A stretch of 64,000 bases of DNA from Tenacibaculum jejuense (GTDB lineage: Bacteria; Bacteroidota; Bacteroidia; Flavobacteriales; Flavobacteriaceae), in contig NZ_LT899436.1 of assembly GCF_900198195.1 (NCBI RefSeq), positions 3,810,001 through 3,874,000 of the forward strand. Direction: 5' to 3'. The notes under the pieces were generated by a model. It was given only the letters and a program-made list of their open reading frames with translations. It had not been told where the DNA came from and did no database searches. A program made the position numbers and the translations under genes. Shown here one piece after another: positions 19,485-29,724 of this stretch. Numbering within the stretch: position 1 is the stretch's first letter; each line of letters starts with the position of its first letter.

Positions 19485-22400
19485 ATGAAAAGAATTCCTC
19501 TTCTATGTCTTCTTTTTACACTTGTTTTCTGTAAAAAACAAGAAACAAAAAGCGAACAAAATTTTTTATTCAATAAACTCTCTTCAAAAAGAACTGGTGT
19601 TACATTTAACAATAAGATCAAGGACAACTTGAAGGAAAATATCATTAGTTACCTATATTACTACAATGGCGCCGGAGTTAGCGTTGGTGATTTCAATAAT
19701 GATAATTTAGATGATCTTTATTTTGTATCAAACAAAGGCGAAAACAAATTATATATAAATAAAGGCAATTTAAATTTCGAAGATATTTCTGAAAAAGCTG
19801 GCGTAAAAGGAAAAGCTGACTGGCAAACTGGTGTAACAACTATCGATATAAATAATGATGGTTTTTTAGATATATATGTTTGTGCTGTTTCTGGATTATT
19901 GGATTTTAAAGGACACAACGAACTTTACATTAACAATGGCGATAATACATTTACAGAAAAATCAAAAGAATATAACTTAGACTATAAAGGGTATTCTACT
20001 CAAGCTTATTTCTTTGATTATGATAAAGACGAGGATTTAGATGTATATATAGTAAATCATGCTGTTCATACAAAAAATTCACATGGCCCCGCTTTTTTGA
20101 GAGCTAAAAGAACCGATTTAACTGGTGATGTTCTTTTAGAGAATAAGAATAATAAATTTGAAGACAGTAGCGAAAAAGCCAATATTTATGGAGGTGTAAA
20201 TGGTTATGGACTTAGTGCCTCTATAGCTGACTTTAATAATGATGGTTGGGATGACATTTATGTTTGTAACGACTTCCACGAAGATGACTATTACTATATT
20301 AACAATAAAGATGGCTCTTTTACAGAAGCATTAGCTAAAAACTTTTCAACTATTAGTAGGTTTTCTATGGGTAGTGATGCTGCAGATTTAAATGGAGACG
20401 GCTTCCAAGATTTAATTACCTTAGATATGTTACCTAAAGACGAAAGAGCTTTAAAAGAATCTGAAGGTGACGACACCATGTTGAACGTACAAATTCAACT
20501 ACAAAACCTTGGTTATCAAGATCAATATTCTAGAAACATGCTACAGATTAATAATTTCGGAGCTTATTTTCATGAAGAAGCACTTTATAATAATGTAGCA
20601 AATACAGATTGGAGTTGGAGTCCGTTAATAGCTGATTTTGACAATGATGGAAATCAAGATTTATTCATATCAAATGGTATCATCAAAAGACCTAATAATT
20701 TAGATTTTAAAATGTATGTTTCAAGCAACTACAAATACAGAAGCAGAAACAAATCTAAAGATCAATGGCTTTTAGAAGCTTTAAAAGAAATGCCTTCAGG
20801 AAAAGTTCCTAATCAAATATTCCGAGGTAATTCAAAACAATTTAAGAATGAAAATACTTCATGGATTGACAATACACCTTCGTTATCAAATGGTGCTATT
20901 TATTCAGATTTAGATTTAGATGGCGATTTAGATTTAGTTACAAACAACATTAACGAAGAGGCTTTCATATATGAAAATACCACAAAAAACAAAAACTACA
21001 TCTCATTAAACTTTGACTACAAGAGTGAGAATAAAAATGCTATAGGAGTAAAAGCTATATTATATCAGAAACAAACTAAACAATTAAAACAATTATTTAA
21101 CTCAAGAGGATTTTTATCTTCAGTTAGTAATAAACTTCACTTTGGATTAGACACAATAAAAAAGGTAGATTCTATTGAAATAATTTGGCCTAACAACACC
21201 AAACAAACAATTAAAGATATAAGTATCAATAAAGAATTGCTAATAAAATATAATGAAGAAAAAAGTAAGAATTGTATAGCTAATACAACTGAAACTGAAA
21301 AAATATTTAAGCCTACTAAAGAAATTATTGACTTTAAACATGATGAAGATAAATATAATGATTTTCATGTTGAAAGATTAATTCCATTCAAAGTTTCAAC
21401 TACAGGTCCTGCTATAGCTGTTGCTGACATTGACAAAAATGGATTTGATGATTTATTTATCGGCAACGGTTCAGGTAAAGCCGCTGCTTTATACCTGAAT
21501 GATGGTGTCAAATTATCAAAAAAAGACATAAATGTGTTTAATGAAGACATCAATTATGAAGATGTTTGCGCTACTTTTTTTGATGCGGATAATGATGGAG
21601 ATTTAGACTTGTATGTAGGTTCAGGAATTCATCAAAATAGAAACAAATCAAACGAAATTGATCGATTATATCTCAATACAAAGAATAACTTCACAAAATC
21701 TAATTCAATACCCTTAAACAAAAACATTACTGCCTGCATAAAAGCATATGACTATGATCAAGATGGAGATACTGACTTATTTGTAGGCAACAGATCTAAC
21801 CCTGATGATTATGGCGAAAAAGTAACTTCTTATTTATTAAAAAATGATGGTGAAGGACAATTTAAAATTGACACAAACTTCTCAATTTTATCGCATGTAA
21901 CAGATGCGCTATGGATAGACCTTAATAATGATACTGTAAAAGATTTAGTAGTAACTACAGAATGGGATCAACCAAAAATATTTATTAATTCAAATGGAAA
22001 ACTAACGGAAGAAAACAAACTGAGTAATTTAAATGGTTTGTGGCAAACCGTTAATGCTTTTGATATCGATAAAGATGGAGACAAAGATTTAATCTTAGGT
22101 AATTGGGGAGAGAATACAAAATTTAGTACTGAAAATTCTGATCCTATAGTAATGTATCATTCAGACTTTGATTCTAATGGAAAAAAGGAAACTGTAATCG
22201 CATACAAATTAGAGAATAAGTATTATCCAATATATTCTAAAGATGAATTAGCCTCACAAATGAATATCATAAAGAAAAGATTTGTAAACTATAAAGATTA
22301 TGCTTTAAAAACTATAGAAGATATTTTAACAAAAGAACAACTCTCTAAAGCTACTAAATACACGATAAATACATTATCTACAGGTTATTTAATAAATGAT

Positions 22401-22730
22401 AATGGTAATTTTTCTAGTTTTAAAAAGCTAGCAAAACCATTTCAATTATCACCTGTGAATACGACAGTAAACCTAAGTTTAGAGCAAAAAGAACATCTTT
22501 TATTTTTAGGCAATTCTAAAAGTGTAAATACTTATCACGGCGGATATGAAAATCTTAAAGGATTACTATTATCTGATAGCAATAACTTTTCTCAGGCATC
22601 AAAACTAGGTATCCCTCCTTTAGATTCCGAAGTAAGAAAAGCTGAAGTCATAAAATTTAAAGATAAAAAAGTACTACTAATATTACCCAATAACAACCAA
22701 ATTCAATCTTTTATCATTAATGAGAAATAA
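19485..22730 (+). CDS. FG-GAP/VCBS-repeat lipoprotein with ASPIC/UnbV domain
   Basis: From the ATG at 19485 it has 1081 residues; a TTG 27 nt earlier lies in the terminator T-tract and is unlikely to be used. The lipoprotein signal is PLLCLLFTLVFC (Cys16). About a dozen calcium-binding FG-GAP/VCBS motifs of the form DxNxDGxxD follow (DFNNDNLDD, DINNDGFLD, DFNNDGWDD, DLDLDGDLD, DADNDGDLD, DYDQDGDTD and others) and form beta-propellers. Between the two sets lies an ASPIC/UnbV domain (GFLSSVSNKLHFGLD..IEIIWPN). It overlaps the haloperoxidase gene by 11 nt. Proteins of this type often sit with SusC/D pairs; the exact role is unknown. Confidence 0.88.
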   Translation: MKRIPLLCLLFTLVFCKKQETKSEQNFLFNKLSSKRTGVTFNNKIKDNLKENIISYLYYYNGAGVSVGDFNNDNLDDLYFVSNKGENKLYINKGNLNFEDISEKAGVKGKADWQTGVTTIDINNDGFLDIYVCAVSGLLDFKGHNELYINNGDNTFTEKSKEYNLDYKGYSTQAYFFDYDKDEDLDVYIVNHAVHTKNSHGPAFLRAKRTDLTGDVLLENKNNKFEDSSEKANIYGGVNGYGLSASIADFNNDGWDDIYVCNDFHEDDYYYINNKDGSFTEALAKNFSTISRFSMGSDAADLNGDGFQDLITLDMLPKDERALKESEGDDTMLNVQIQLQNLGYQDQYSRNMLQINNFGAYFHEEALYNNVANTDWSWSPLIADFDNDGNQDLFISNGIIKRPNNLDFKMYVSSNYKYRSRNKSKDQWLLEALKEMPSGKVPNQIFRGNSKQFKNENTSWIDNTPSLSNGAIYSDLDLDGDLDLVTNNINEEAFIYENTTKNKNYISLNFDYKSENKNAIGVKAILYQKQTKQLKQLFNSRGFLSSVSNKLHFGLDTIKKVDSIEIIWPNNTKQTIKDISINKELLIKYNEEKSKNCIANTTETEKIFKPTKEIIDFKHDEDKYNDFHVERLIPFKVSTTGPAIAVADIDKNGFDDLFIGNGSGKAAALYLNDGVKLSKKDINVFNEDINYEDVCATFFDADNDGDLDLYVGSGIHQNRNKSNEIDRLYLNTKNNFTKSNSIPLNKNITACIKAYDYDQDGDTDLFVGNRSNPDDYGEKVTSYLLKNDGEGQFKIDTNFSILSHVTDALWIDLNNDTVKDLVVTTEWDQPKIFINSNGKLTEENKLSNLNGLWQTVNAFDIDKDGDKDLILGNWGENTKFSTENSDPIVMYHSDFDSNGKKETVIAYKLENKYYPIYSKDELASQMNIIKKRFVNYKDYALKTIEDILTKEQLSKATKYTINTLSTGYLINDNGNFSSFKKLAKPFQLSPVNTTVNLSLEQKEHLLFLGNSKSVNTYHGGYENLKGLLLSDSNNFSQASKLGIPPLDSEVRKAEVIKFKDKKVLLILPNNNQIQSFIINEK

Positions 22731-24063
22731 TCATTCAAATTTCGTTTTTACACTACTAGCAGCCATCTTTATATGTGTTTCTTGCAAAAGAGAAGCTAAC
22801 GAAATCAAAATTTCTTCTGAAGATTACAATCACCTTGTAGATAGAATAACAGAAATTATGATTCATGATGTATTCTCTCCACCTGTTGCAAGCAGAATAT
22901 ATGCGTACCCTAATATTGCAGCTTATGAAGCGCTTAATGGAGGTAGTAAAAAATATAAATCTTTATCAGGACAATTAAATGGATTAAAATTAAAAAATCC
23001 AGAAAAAACGGATAATGTAAACAAAAAATTAGCTTCATTAATTGCTCATATACAAGTTTCAAAAGAATTAATTTTTTCAAAAGATAAATTAGAAGTTTAC
23101 AAGGATAGTTTATATAAGATCTGGAAAGAAACAAACCCAACAATATTTAAAAAATCCAAGGAATATGCTACTCAATATTCTAAACAAATTTTAGAATGGA
23201 TGAATAAAGATAATTATTCACAAACGAGAACATATCCAGAACATAATGGTAATACTGATGATCCTTCACAATGGAAACCTACTCCACCAGCTTACATGGA
23301 TGCCATAGAGCCTCATTGGAATAAAATACGACCATTCACTTTAGATTCTGCATCTCAATTTAAACCAATACCACCTCCTAAATTTTCTTTAGAAAAAAAT
23401 AGTCCTTTTTATAAAGAACTAATTCATGTTTATAAAACTGGACAACAAATTATACAAAAAGGGGATTCTTCCGAAGAAATAGAAATAGCTAGATTTTGGG
23501 ATTGCAACCCTTATGTTTCAGTAAACAAAGGACATTTTATGTTTGCCTCAAAAAAAATAACACCAGGTGCACATTGGATGGGGATTTGTAAAATTGCTTG
23601 CAAAAAAGATAATGCAGATTTTTATAAAACAATTTATGCTCATACTAGAACTTCTATTTCAATTGCAGATGCATTTATTAGTTGTTGGGATGAAAAATAC
23701 AGAAGCAATTTAGTTAGACCTGAAACATTAATCAATAAATACATTGATGAAACATGGGAGCCAATATTACAAACACCTCCATTCCCAGAATATACTAGTG
23801 GTCACTCTGTTGTTTCTGGAGCGGCCTCAGAAACATTGACTTTAATTTTTGGTGACAACTTCAACTTTTTAGATACTACTGAAGTTCCTTTTGGACTTCC
23901 GGCGAGAAAATTCTCTTCATTTAGAAGTGCTGCAAAAGAAGCTGCCATAAGTAGACTTTACGGAGGTATACATTATAAATCCGCAATAGAATTAGGTTTA
24001 AGTCAAGGAATACTTATGTCAGAACACCATAAAACAAAAATAAGTTATAGTTATCAACCATAA
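22720..24063 (+). CDS. Vanadium-dependent haloperoxidase / PAP2-family lipoprotein
   Basis: This 447-residue lipoprotein (Cys22 in FICVSCKRE) keeps the full set of vanadate/phosphate-binding residues of the haloperoxidase-acid phosphatase fold: K326 and R333 (KYRSNLVR), S360-G361-H362 (TSGHS), and R412 with H418 (RLYGGIHY). The enzyme could oxidise halides with peroxide or act as a phosphatase; sequence alone does not decide. Its start overlaps the end of the FG-GAP gene, so the two are translationally coupled and probably work together at the cell envelope. Confidence 0.85.
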   Translation: MRNNHSNFVFTLLAAIFICVSCKREANEIKISSEDYNHLVDRITEIMIHDVFSPPVASRIYAYPNIAAYEALNGGSKKYKSLSGQLNGLKLKNPEKTDNVNKKLASLIAHIQVSKELIFSKDKLEVYKDSLYKIWKETNPTIFKKSKEYATQYSKQILEWMNKDNYSQTRTYPEHNGNTDDPSQWKPTPPAYMDAIEPHWNKIRPFTLDSASQFKPIPPPKFSLEKNSPFYKELIHVYKTGQQIIQKGDSSEEIEIARFWDCNPYVSVNKGHFMFASKKITPGAHWMGICKIACKKDNADFYKTIYAHTRTSISIADAFISCWDEKYRSNLVRPETLINKYIDETWEPILQTPPFPEYTSGHSVVSGAASETLTLIFGDNFNFLDTTEVPFGLPARKFSSFRSAAKEAAISRLYGGIHYKSAIELGLSQGILMSEHHKTKISYSYQP

Positions 24064-24166
24064 TTATGATATTTTCAACAGTAAGAACAACACATTGATT
24101 TTATAATATTAATCCATTAACTCAGGTTTACTTTGTTCAATCTTATTTGGTTTTTTATGTTAAAAA

Positions 24167-24199
24167 ATTGTTTATTTAAGATAAAATTAAGATTTTAGC
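24167..24199 (+). promoter_or_regulatory. Putative promoter of second SusC operon
   Basis: ATTG at 24167-24170, a 17-nt spacer and TAAGATTTTAGC at 24188-24199. It repeats the element in front of the first SusC gene, including similar AT-rich sequence down to the ATG. Confidence 0.45.
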
Positions 24200-24225
24200 G
24201 ATTGATTAATTCAAACAATTATACA

Positions 24226-27200
24226 ATGAAAACAAAGTTTAATGGGATTTTAACGCTCCTTTTGGCGTTGGTTGTGCAAATTTCGTTTGCGCAAGACAGA
24301 ACAATTTCAGGAACTGTTTCGGATGAAACCGGGCCATTACCTGGAGTTAGTGTATTAAAAAAAGGTACCACTTCTGGTACTGAAACTGACTTTGATGGAA
24401 AGTACTCAATTAAAGCAAAAACAGGAGATGTTTTAGTTTTTAGTTTTGTTGGTATGAAAACCGTAGAGAAAGTTGTTGGTTCTTCAAACAATATCAGTTT
24501 CACTATGGAAGGAGATAATGTTCTTGAAGAAGTTGTAGTAACTGGTTACGGTACTGAAAGTAGAGAAACTGTTTCTTCTTCTGTTACTGTATTGAGTGCA
24601 GAAGATGTAGAAGGAAGACCTACAGCATCTTTAGTACAAGCATTACAATCTCAGTCTCCAGGTTTAAATATTTCTACTGGTAATGGTCAGCCAGGTGGAA
24701 ATAGTGTTATCTTATTAAGAGGTATCAACTCTTTATCAGGTAACTCTGAGCCTTTATTTATCGTAGACGGTGTACCTGTAGATGAAGACAACTTTAGATC
24801 TATCAACCAAAACGATATCGCTTCGGTAAGTGTTTTAAAAGATGCATCTGCTACAGCTATTTATGGTAACAGAGCAACTGGTGGTGTTATCGTTATTACT
24901 ACCAAGAAAGGTAAGTCTGGTCAAAAATTACAAATTCGTTATTCTGGAAGAAGTGGTTTTACATTTAAGCCAGATCCAAACTTTTCTTTAGCGAATTCTA
25001 GAGAAATTTTAGAAATTGAAAGAATAGCAGGTGTAGGTACTGGTGCTGGTAATTACAACCCTTTCGTTGGTTCAGTTACGGGACTTCCTGTTAGAACTCC
25101 TGGTTCTCCAGCTATACCACTTACAGATGCTCAAATTGCAACTGCTTCACAAACAAATACTGATTGGACTGATATCTTATTAAGAGTTGGTAACTTCAAC
25201 TCTCATGATATATCGTTATCAACTGGATCTGATAACATTACTTCTTATACTTCATTAGGTTACTTTGAGCAAGAAGGTATTACTCTAAGATCTAAGTTAC
25301 AAAGAATGACTGTTAGAAATAACACGACTTACAAAACAGATAAGTTTACTTTCAATTCAAGTATAGGTATTGGATTTAGTAGATCTGATATTGCTGGTGG
25401 TATTGGAACTGGAGGTACAAGTGGTTCATTAAGTAATCCTTTCTTAGGACCATTCGTTTCTAAGCCTTATTTACCTGCATATAATGCAGATGGTTCATTA
25501 AATGTAGTTGGTGATACTGATCCTAACAACAGTGGAGGCTTCTTAAATACTCCTTATATCATTCAAAACGTTGCTAGATTTGATATAGATAGAGATACTG
25601 AATTAAGAATTACTGGTGCGTTAAGTGCTGATTACAATATCACTGATAAGTTTAGAGCTCACGTTGGATTTGGTCTTGATATGATCGAAGAGAGCCGTTT
25701 TAGATTAGAGCCAACTAATAGTATTAGAGGATCTAGAGTTAGTGAAGATGTTAGAGGTAATCCAGATGCACAGTTTACTGGTAGACAAAGGCAAGATTTC
25801 GCTAGAGATACAAGAATGATTACTGATTTAAGATTAAGTTATGATGATACTATTGGAGAAAAACATAACTACTCTGTATTAGGTATTACAGAATTTAATT
25901 ATGCTGAGTTTAATGATTTCGGATTCGACCAAGTTGGTTTAACACCTGGTTTAGAAGGTGTTGGCGCTGGGTTTGTTGCTGGTAATACTACTGAAGATCC
26001 AGATGGTAATGGTGAACCTGACTTTTTCTATATTCCGACTTTATTTTCTCGTAAATTCATCGTATCTCAGTTTTCTTTAATTGGTAAGGCTACTTATGAC
26101 TATGACAAGATTGCTGGAGCTGATTTTACTATCCGTCGTGATGGTTCTTCTCGTTTCCAAGGAGACAATCGTTTTGGTATATTCTGGTCTGTTGGAGGTT
26201 TTGTAAATTTAACAAAGTCTTTATTTGATCCTTCTGATTTTGTAAATGATATTAAATTAAGAGGTAGTTACGGTATCACTGGTAACGACAGATTAGGTGG
26301 TGGATACTATGCAGGATTAGATGTTCCTTTTGATCAATTTGGTGCTGTTGGAGGATACAACGGTAGTGTTGGTTTAGCTCCTACTCAGCTAGGTAATAGA
26401 AATATCAAGTGGGAAGAAACTGCAAAGGCAAACATTGGTGTTGATTTTAGATTATTACAAAATAAATTAACTGGTAGTTTTGATGTTTATAAAAATATTA
26501 CAACTGACTTATTTGCTCAAAGACCAGCAACTAACTTATCTACATTTTCTGTAATAAACGATAATGTTGGAACTATGCAAAACCAAGGTATTGAAGCTAT
26601 CTTAAATTATAAGTTAATTCAAAACGAAAATACAGTTTGGTCTGTTGGTGTTAATGGTTCTTACAACGAAAACTTAATTACAGAATTAAATGGTATTGAA
26701 GCTAACGCTAACGGAGAGATTATATTAGATGATACTCAATTTTCACCTGAAGCAGTAGGTCACGCTTTTAACGAATACTATATGGTAAGATGGGCTGGTG
26801 TTAATCCAGCTAATGGTAGTCCACTTTATTTAGATAGAGATGGGAATTTAACAGAACAGTTTAGTGATGCTAACAGAGTATTTACTGGTAAGTCTACTAT
26901 TCCTAAATACCAGGGTGGATTCAATACTTCTTTCTATCATAAAGGGTTTTCTTTAGATGCTCAATTTACATTTGCAGCTGAAGTATATAGAAATAATGGT
27001 ACTTTAGGAGTTGCTGAAGATCCAACTTTATTAAATATCATCAATGTTACTTCTGATTTATTAGGTGCTTGGCAACAGCCAGGAGATATTACTGGTATCC
27101 CTGCATTAAATACGGGTTCTATAAGAAACTTAGCAACTACAAGATATCTTGAAGATGCATCGTATATAAGATTAAAGAATGTTGCAATTGGATATGAATT

Positions 27201-27384
27201 AACGAACTCTTTAATTAAGAAAAGTCCTTTTAGTTCAGTGAAATTATATTTACAAGGAGAAAACTTATTAACTTGGACAAAATGGAGAGGTTTCGATCCT
27301 GAATTTGATCCTTTTCAAGCTAATGATTTCTTCTCATTCCCTAACTCACGTATCGTAACATTAGGTGTTGATTTAAAACTTTAA
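24226..27384 (+). CDS. SusC/RagA-family TonB-dependent receptor (second copy)
   Basis: From the ATG at 24226 it has 1052 residues. A TTG eight codons upstream is open, but the paralog at 14659 starts at the same MKTKFNGILTL. It has a signal peptide ending ISFAQ, a carboxypeptidase-like domain, EVVVTGYG as TonB box/plug start, then a plug with LRGINSLSGNSEPLFIVDGVPVDEDNF and YGNRATGGVIVITTKKG, and a barrel. It differs from the first SusC beyond residue 110, so the pair share leader and N-domain but likely import different substrates. It is followed by SusD after 4 nt. Confidence 0.95.
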   Translation: MKTKFNGILTLLLALVVQISFAQDRTISGTVSDETGPLPGVSVLKKGTTSGTETDFDGKYSIKAKTGDVLVFSFVGMKTVEKVVGSSNNISFTMEGDNVLEEVVVTGYGTESRETVSSSVTVLSAEDVEGRPTASLVQALQSQSPGLNISTGNGQPGGNSVILLRGINSLSGNSEPLFIVDGVPVDEDNFRSINQNDIASVSVLKDASATAIYGNRATGGVIVITTKKGKSGQKLQIRYSGRSGFTFKPDPNFSLANSREILEIERIAGVGTGAGNYNPFVGSVTGLPVRTPGSPAIPLTDAQIATASQTNTDWTDILLRVGNFNSHDISLSTGSDNITSYTSLGYFEQEGITLRSKLQRMTVRNNTTYKTDKFTFNSSIGIGFSRSDIAGGIGTGGTSGSLSNPFLGPFVSKPYLPAYNADGSLNVVGDTDPNNSGGFLNTPYIIQNVARFDIDRDTELRITGALSADYNITDKFRAHVGFGLDMIEESRFRLEPTNSIRGSRVSEDVRGNPDAQFTGRQRQDFARDTRMITDLRLSYDDTIGEKHNYSVLGITEFNYAEFNDFGFDQVGLTPGLEGVGAGFVAGNTTEDPDGNGEPDFFYIPTLFSRKFIVSQFSLIGKATYDYDKIAGADFTIRRDGSSRFQGDNRFGIFWSVGGFVNLTKSLFDPSDFVNDIKLRGSYGITGNDRLGGGYYAGLDVPFDQFGAVGGYNGSVGLAPTQLGNRNIKWEETAKANIGVDFRLLQNKLTGSFDVYKNITTDLFAQRPATNLSTFSVINDNVGTMQNQGIEAILNYKLIQNENTVWSVGVNGSYNENLITELNGIEANANGEIILDDTQFSPEAVGHAFNEYYMVRWAGVNPANGSPLYLDRDGNLTEQFSDANRVFTGKSTIPKYQGGFNTSFYHKGFSLDAQFTFAAEVYRNNGTLGVAEDPTLLNIINVTSDLLGAWQQPGDITGIPALNTGSIRNLATTRYLEDASYIRLKNVAIGYELTNSLIKKSPFSSVKLYLQGENLLTWTKWRGFDPEFDPFQANDFFSFPNSRIVTLGVDLKL

Positions 27385-27388
27385 TAAA

Positions 27389-28777
27389 ATGAAAATACTT
27401 AAAAAAATATTTGGTGGAGCACTTTTAGTTTCATCGCTTTTTCTTACATCTTGTGAAGAAAAACTAGACGTTATACCAAACGATGCTATATTACCAGATG
27501 TAGCTTTCCAATCGGTTGATGATTTACAAAATGCTTTAAATGCTACTTATTCTTTCGTAGATACACAATCTATACGATTCAACTCAATTTTTAGTGACAA
27601 CACTAAAGTTGGTAAAGATAGTGGTGGACAAGAAGTTAACTTACACTCATGGGTACTAACTCCCAATGTAGGTGTAGCTCAAACTATTTGGCAAAATAGA
27701 TATACAATTATCAACAGAGCTTCTAGAGTTATTCAAGCTGCTGATATTATAGACAGAACAGGTAGAGAACAAGAGGTGAATAACATTTTAGCTCAAGCTT
27801 ATGCTTTACGTGCTTTTGCTCATTTTGGATTATACCAATACTATACTCCAGATTACTCAGATCCTAACGGATTATCTGTACCAGCAGTAGATTTTCCAGT
27901 AACTGTAGAGAATTTACCTCGTAATACTGTTTCAGAAGTACTAGCTGCTATTGAAGCTGATTTAGTAAGATCTTCTGGTCTTATTGATGCAAGTCAAACA
28001 GATAATAGGTTTATTACTGAGGATTTCATCACTGCTTTAAGAGCAAGAATTGCTTTATTCTCTGGTGAATATGCAACAGCTTTAACTTTAGCTAATCAAT
28101 TAATAGCTGATTATCCTTTAGCAGATCAAGCTCAGTATAGAGCAATGTTCTTAGATCAAGATAATACTGAAGTTATATTTAAAGCTGCTAGAGTTAATGG
28201 AGATGGTACTATTGGTGGTATCTGGCACTTTGGTAGTGGTAACCCATTCATAGAAATGTCTAATTCATTTTTTAATCTTTTAGACCCAGCTGATATCAGA
28301 TTTTCTACAAACTTAAATGTTGCAGAAAGTGATCCTGCTGCTAACGTACACTTAATTAATAAATACCCTGGTACATCACAAAGATTTTTAGCTGATTTTA
28401 AAATATTTAGAGTATCAGAAATGCACTTAATCAAAGCTGAAGCTGAAGCTAGAGCTGGAAACTTTACTGCTTCTCAAGAAACAATAAAAGGATTAAGAGA
28501 TGCGCGTTTTGGTGCAGATACACCTCAACCAACATATACTACTCTTAACGATGCTTTAGATTTTATTTTAGATGAAAGAAGAGTTGAATTAGCTTTTGAA
28601 GGTCACCGTTACTTAGACTTAAAGAGATTATCTAGAACTTTAAACAGAGCTAATGCTGATTGTGGTGGTTTAAGTAATGCATGTCAATTAACTTCTACAG
28701 ATCAGAGATTTACATTACCAATCCCTTCTGTTGAAATTAATGCTAACCCAGAAATGGTACAAAACCCTGGGTACTAA
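27389..28777 (+). CDS. SusD/RagB-family nutrient-binding lipoprotein
   Basis: This 462-residue protein has a lipoprotein signal ending LFLTSCEE (Cys22). SusD features are the early NALNATYSFVD, the helical LAQAYALRAFAHFGLYQYY (about residues 130-150), and the C-terminal DFILDERRVELAFEGHRYLDLKRL. Together with the SusC at 24226 it should form a surface import complex. It is 19 nt upstream of a small lipoprotein in the same operon. Confidence 0.94.
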   Translation: MKILKKIFGGALLVSSLFLTSCEEKLDVIPNDAILPDVAFQSVDDLQNALNATYSFVDTQSIRFNSIFSDNTKVGKDSGGQEVNLHSWVLTPNVGVAQTIWQNRYTIINRASRVIQAADIIDRTGREQEVNNILAQAYALRAFAHFGLYQYYTPDYSDPNGLSVPAVDFPVTVENLPRNTVSEVLAAIEADLVRSSGLIDASQTDNRFITEDFITALRARIALFSGEYATALTLANQLIADYPLADQAQYRAMFLDQDNTEVIFKAARVNGDGTIGGIWHFGSGNPFIEMSNSFFNLLDPADIRFSTNLNVAESDPAANVHLINKYPGTSQRFLADFKIFRVSEMHLIKAEAEARAGNFTASQETIKGLRDARFGADTPQPTYTTLNDALDFILDERRVELAFEGHRYLDLKRLSRTLNRANADCGGLSNACQLTSTDQRFTLPIPSVEINANPEMVQNPGY

Positions 28778-28796
28778 TAACTAAAATTTAAAGATT

Positions 28797-29645
28797 ATGA
28801 TTAAAAAAATAAGTCTATATATACTTGTATTAGCAAGTACAATTTTAGCTGGATGTGACCCTACTGAGAATGTTATATTTGATGTTAATAACGGACAGTC
28901 ATTAGCTAAATTCACTACTGGAGATCAGACTATCCCAGTTCCAGATTCAGGTGCAACAGCTATCATATCAGTTGGTGTTTCGACTGTAAGTGATACTGAC
29001 AGAAGAGTTACATTATCTATTGATGCTGCTAACACTACTGCTACTACAGCAGCTTATACAATTAATGATGCTACAGCTGTTATTCCAGCAGGTGAGTATA
29101 TTGCTAACATCGAAATTGATGCTAACTTTACAGGAGTACCTGTTACAGGTTTCGCTGATTTAGTAGTTAATATTGATGGTGTAGAAGGAGCTGAATTAGA
29201 AGAAGATTTATCTAACAAAGTTAGTTTCTTTAGATTCTGTCCTTTCGAAAATGGAGCAACATTCTTAGGTGATTATCGTTTAGAAACTCAAGTATTAGGT
29301 ATATTTGGTTCTACAACTTTAACTGATGGAGTTGTTACAATTTCTCAAGGAGCTACTGTAGCTGATCGTGTATTTACTTCAATTCCTTACCCAGGTTTAG
29401 GATCTTTTAGTCCTGTAAATATCGGATTTAGTTTAATTTGTGATGATATCGTATTCAGTCCTATCGATGATATAGGTGTTGGATGTAGTGGTGGAAATGC
29501 TTTTGCACCTTCAACTGCTAATGCTTCTACTTACACAGCTAACGATGATTCTGAATTAGTTATCAACTTTATTGACGACGCTAGAGGTCAATGTGCTGGT
29601 GGAGGAGCTCCAGTAGAAGTACAAATTAGATTAGTTAAAATGTAA
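28797..29645 (+). CDS. Surface lipoprotein with Calx-beta-like region, SusCD partner
   Basis: This 282-residue protein has a lipoprotein signal ending ILAGCDP (Cys20). Residues about 35-130 look like an all-beta Calx-beta/DUF-type Ig fold (VTLSIDAANTTATTAAYTIND..IPAGEY). The C-terminal half contains cysteine-bearing segments (FCPFENG, GCSGGN, QCAGGG). I do not recognise a named family. It is third gene of the SusCD operon and is closed by a terminator, so it is probably an extra substrate-binding lipoprotein. Confidence 0.75.
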   Translation: MIKKISLYILVLASTILAGCDPTENVIFDVNNGQSLAKFTTGDQTIPVPDSGATAIISVGVSTVSDTDRRVTLSIDAANTTATTAAYTINDATAVIPAGEYIANIEIDANFTGVPVTGFADLVVNIDGVEGAELEEDLSNKVSFFRFCPFENGATFLGDYRLETQVLGIFGSTTLTDGVVTISQGATVADRVFTSIPYPGLGSFSPVNIGFSLICDDIVFSPIDDIGVGCSGGNAFAPSTANASTYTANDDSELVINFIDDARGQCAGGGAPVEVQIRLVKM

Positions 29646-29670
29646 AAATTCATTTTACTCAAAATAAATA

Positions 29671-29699
29671 AAACCATCTCCTAAAGAGATGGTTTTTTT
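29671..29699 (+). terminator. Rho-independent terminator of second SusCD operon
   Basis: AAACCATCTC (29671-29680), a CTAAA loop and GAGATGGTTT (29686-29695) followed by T residues. Confidence 0.9.
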
Positions 29700-29712
29700 A
29701 TTATAGTTATTA

Positions 29713-29720
29713 TACCTTTG
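29713..29720 (+). promoter_or_regulatory. rlmB -7 box directly before the start codon
   Basis: TACCTTTG matches TAnnTTTG exactly and ends 4 nt before the rlmB ATG. Transcription would start at or within a few bases of the start codon, suggesting a leaderless or nearly leaderless mRNA. No TTG is seen at the expected -33 position. Confidence 0.5.
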
Positions 29721-29724
29721 TAGC

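Noticed and set aside
14659..29645. Calling the SusCD region a polysaccharide utilisation locus
   Set aside because: No glycoside hydrolase, lyase or sulfatase is present in the window near either pair.
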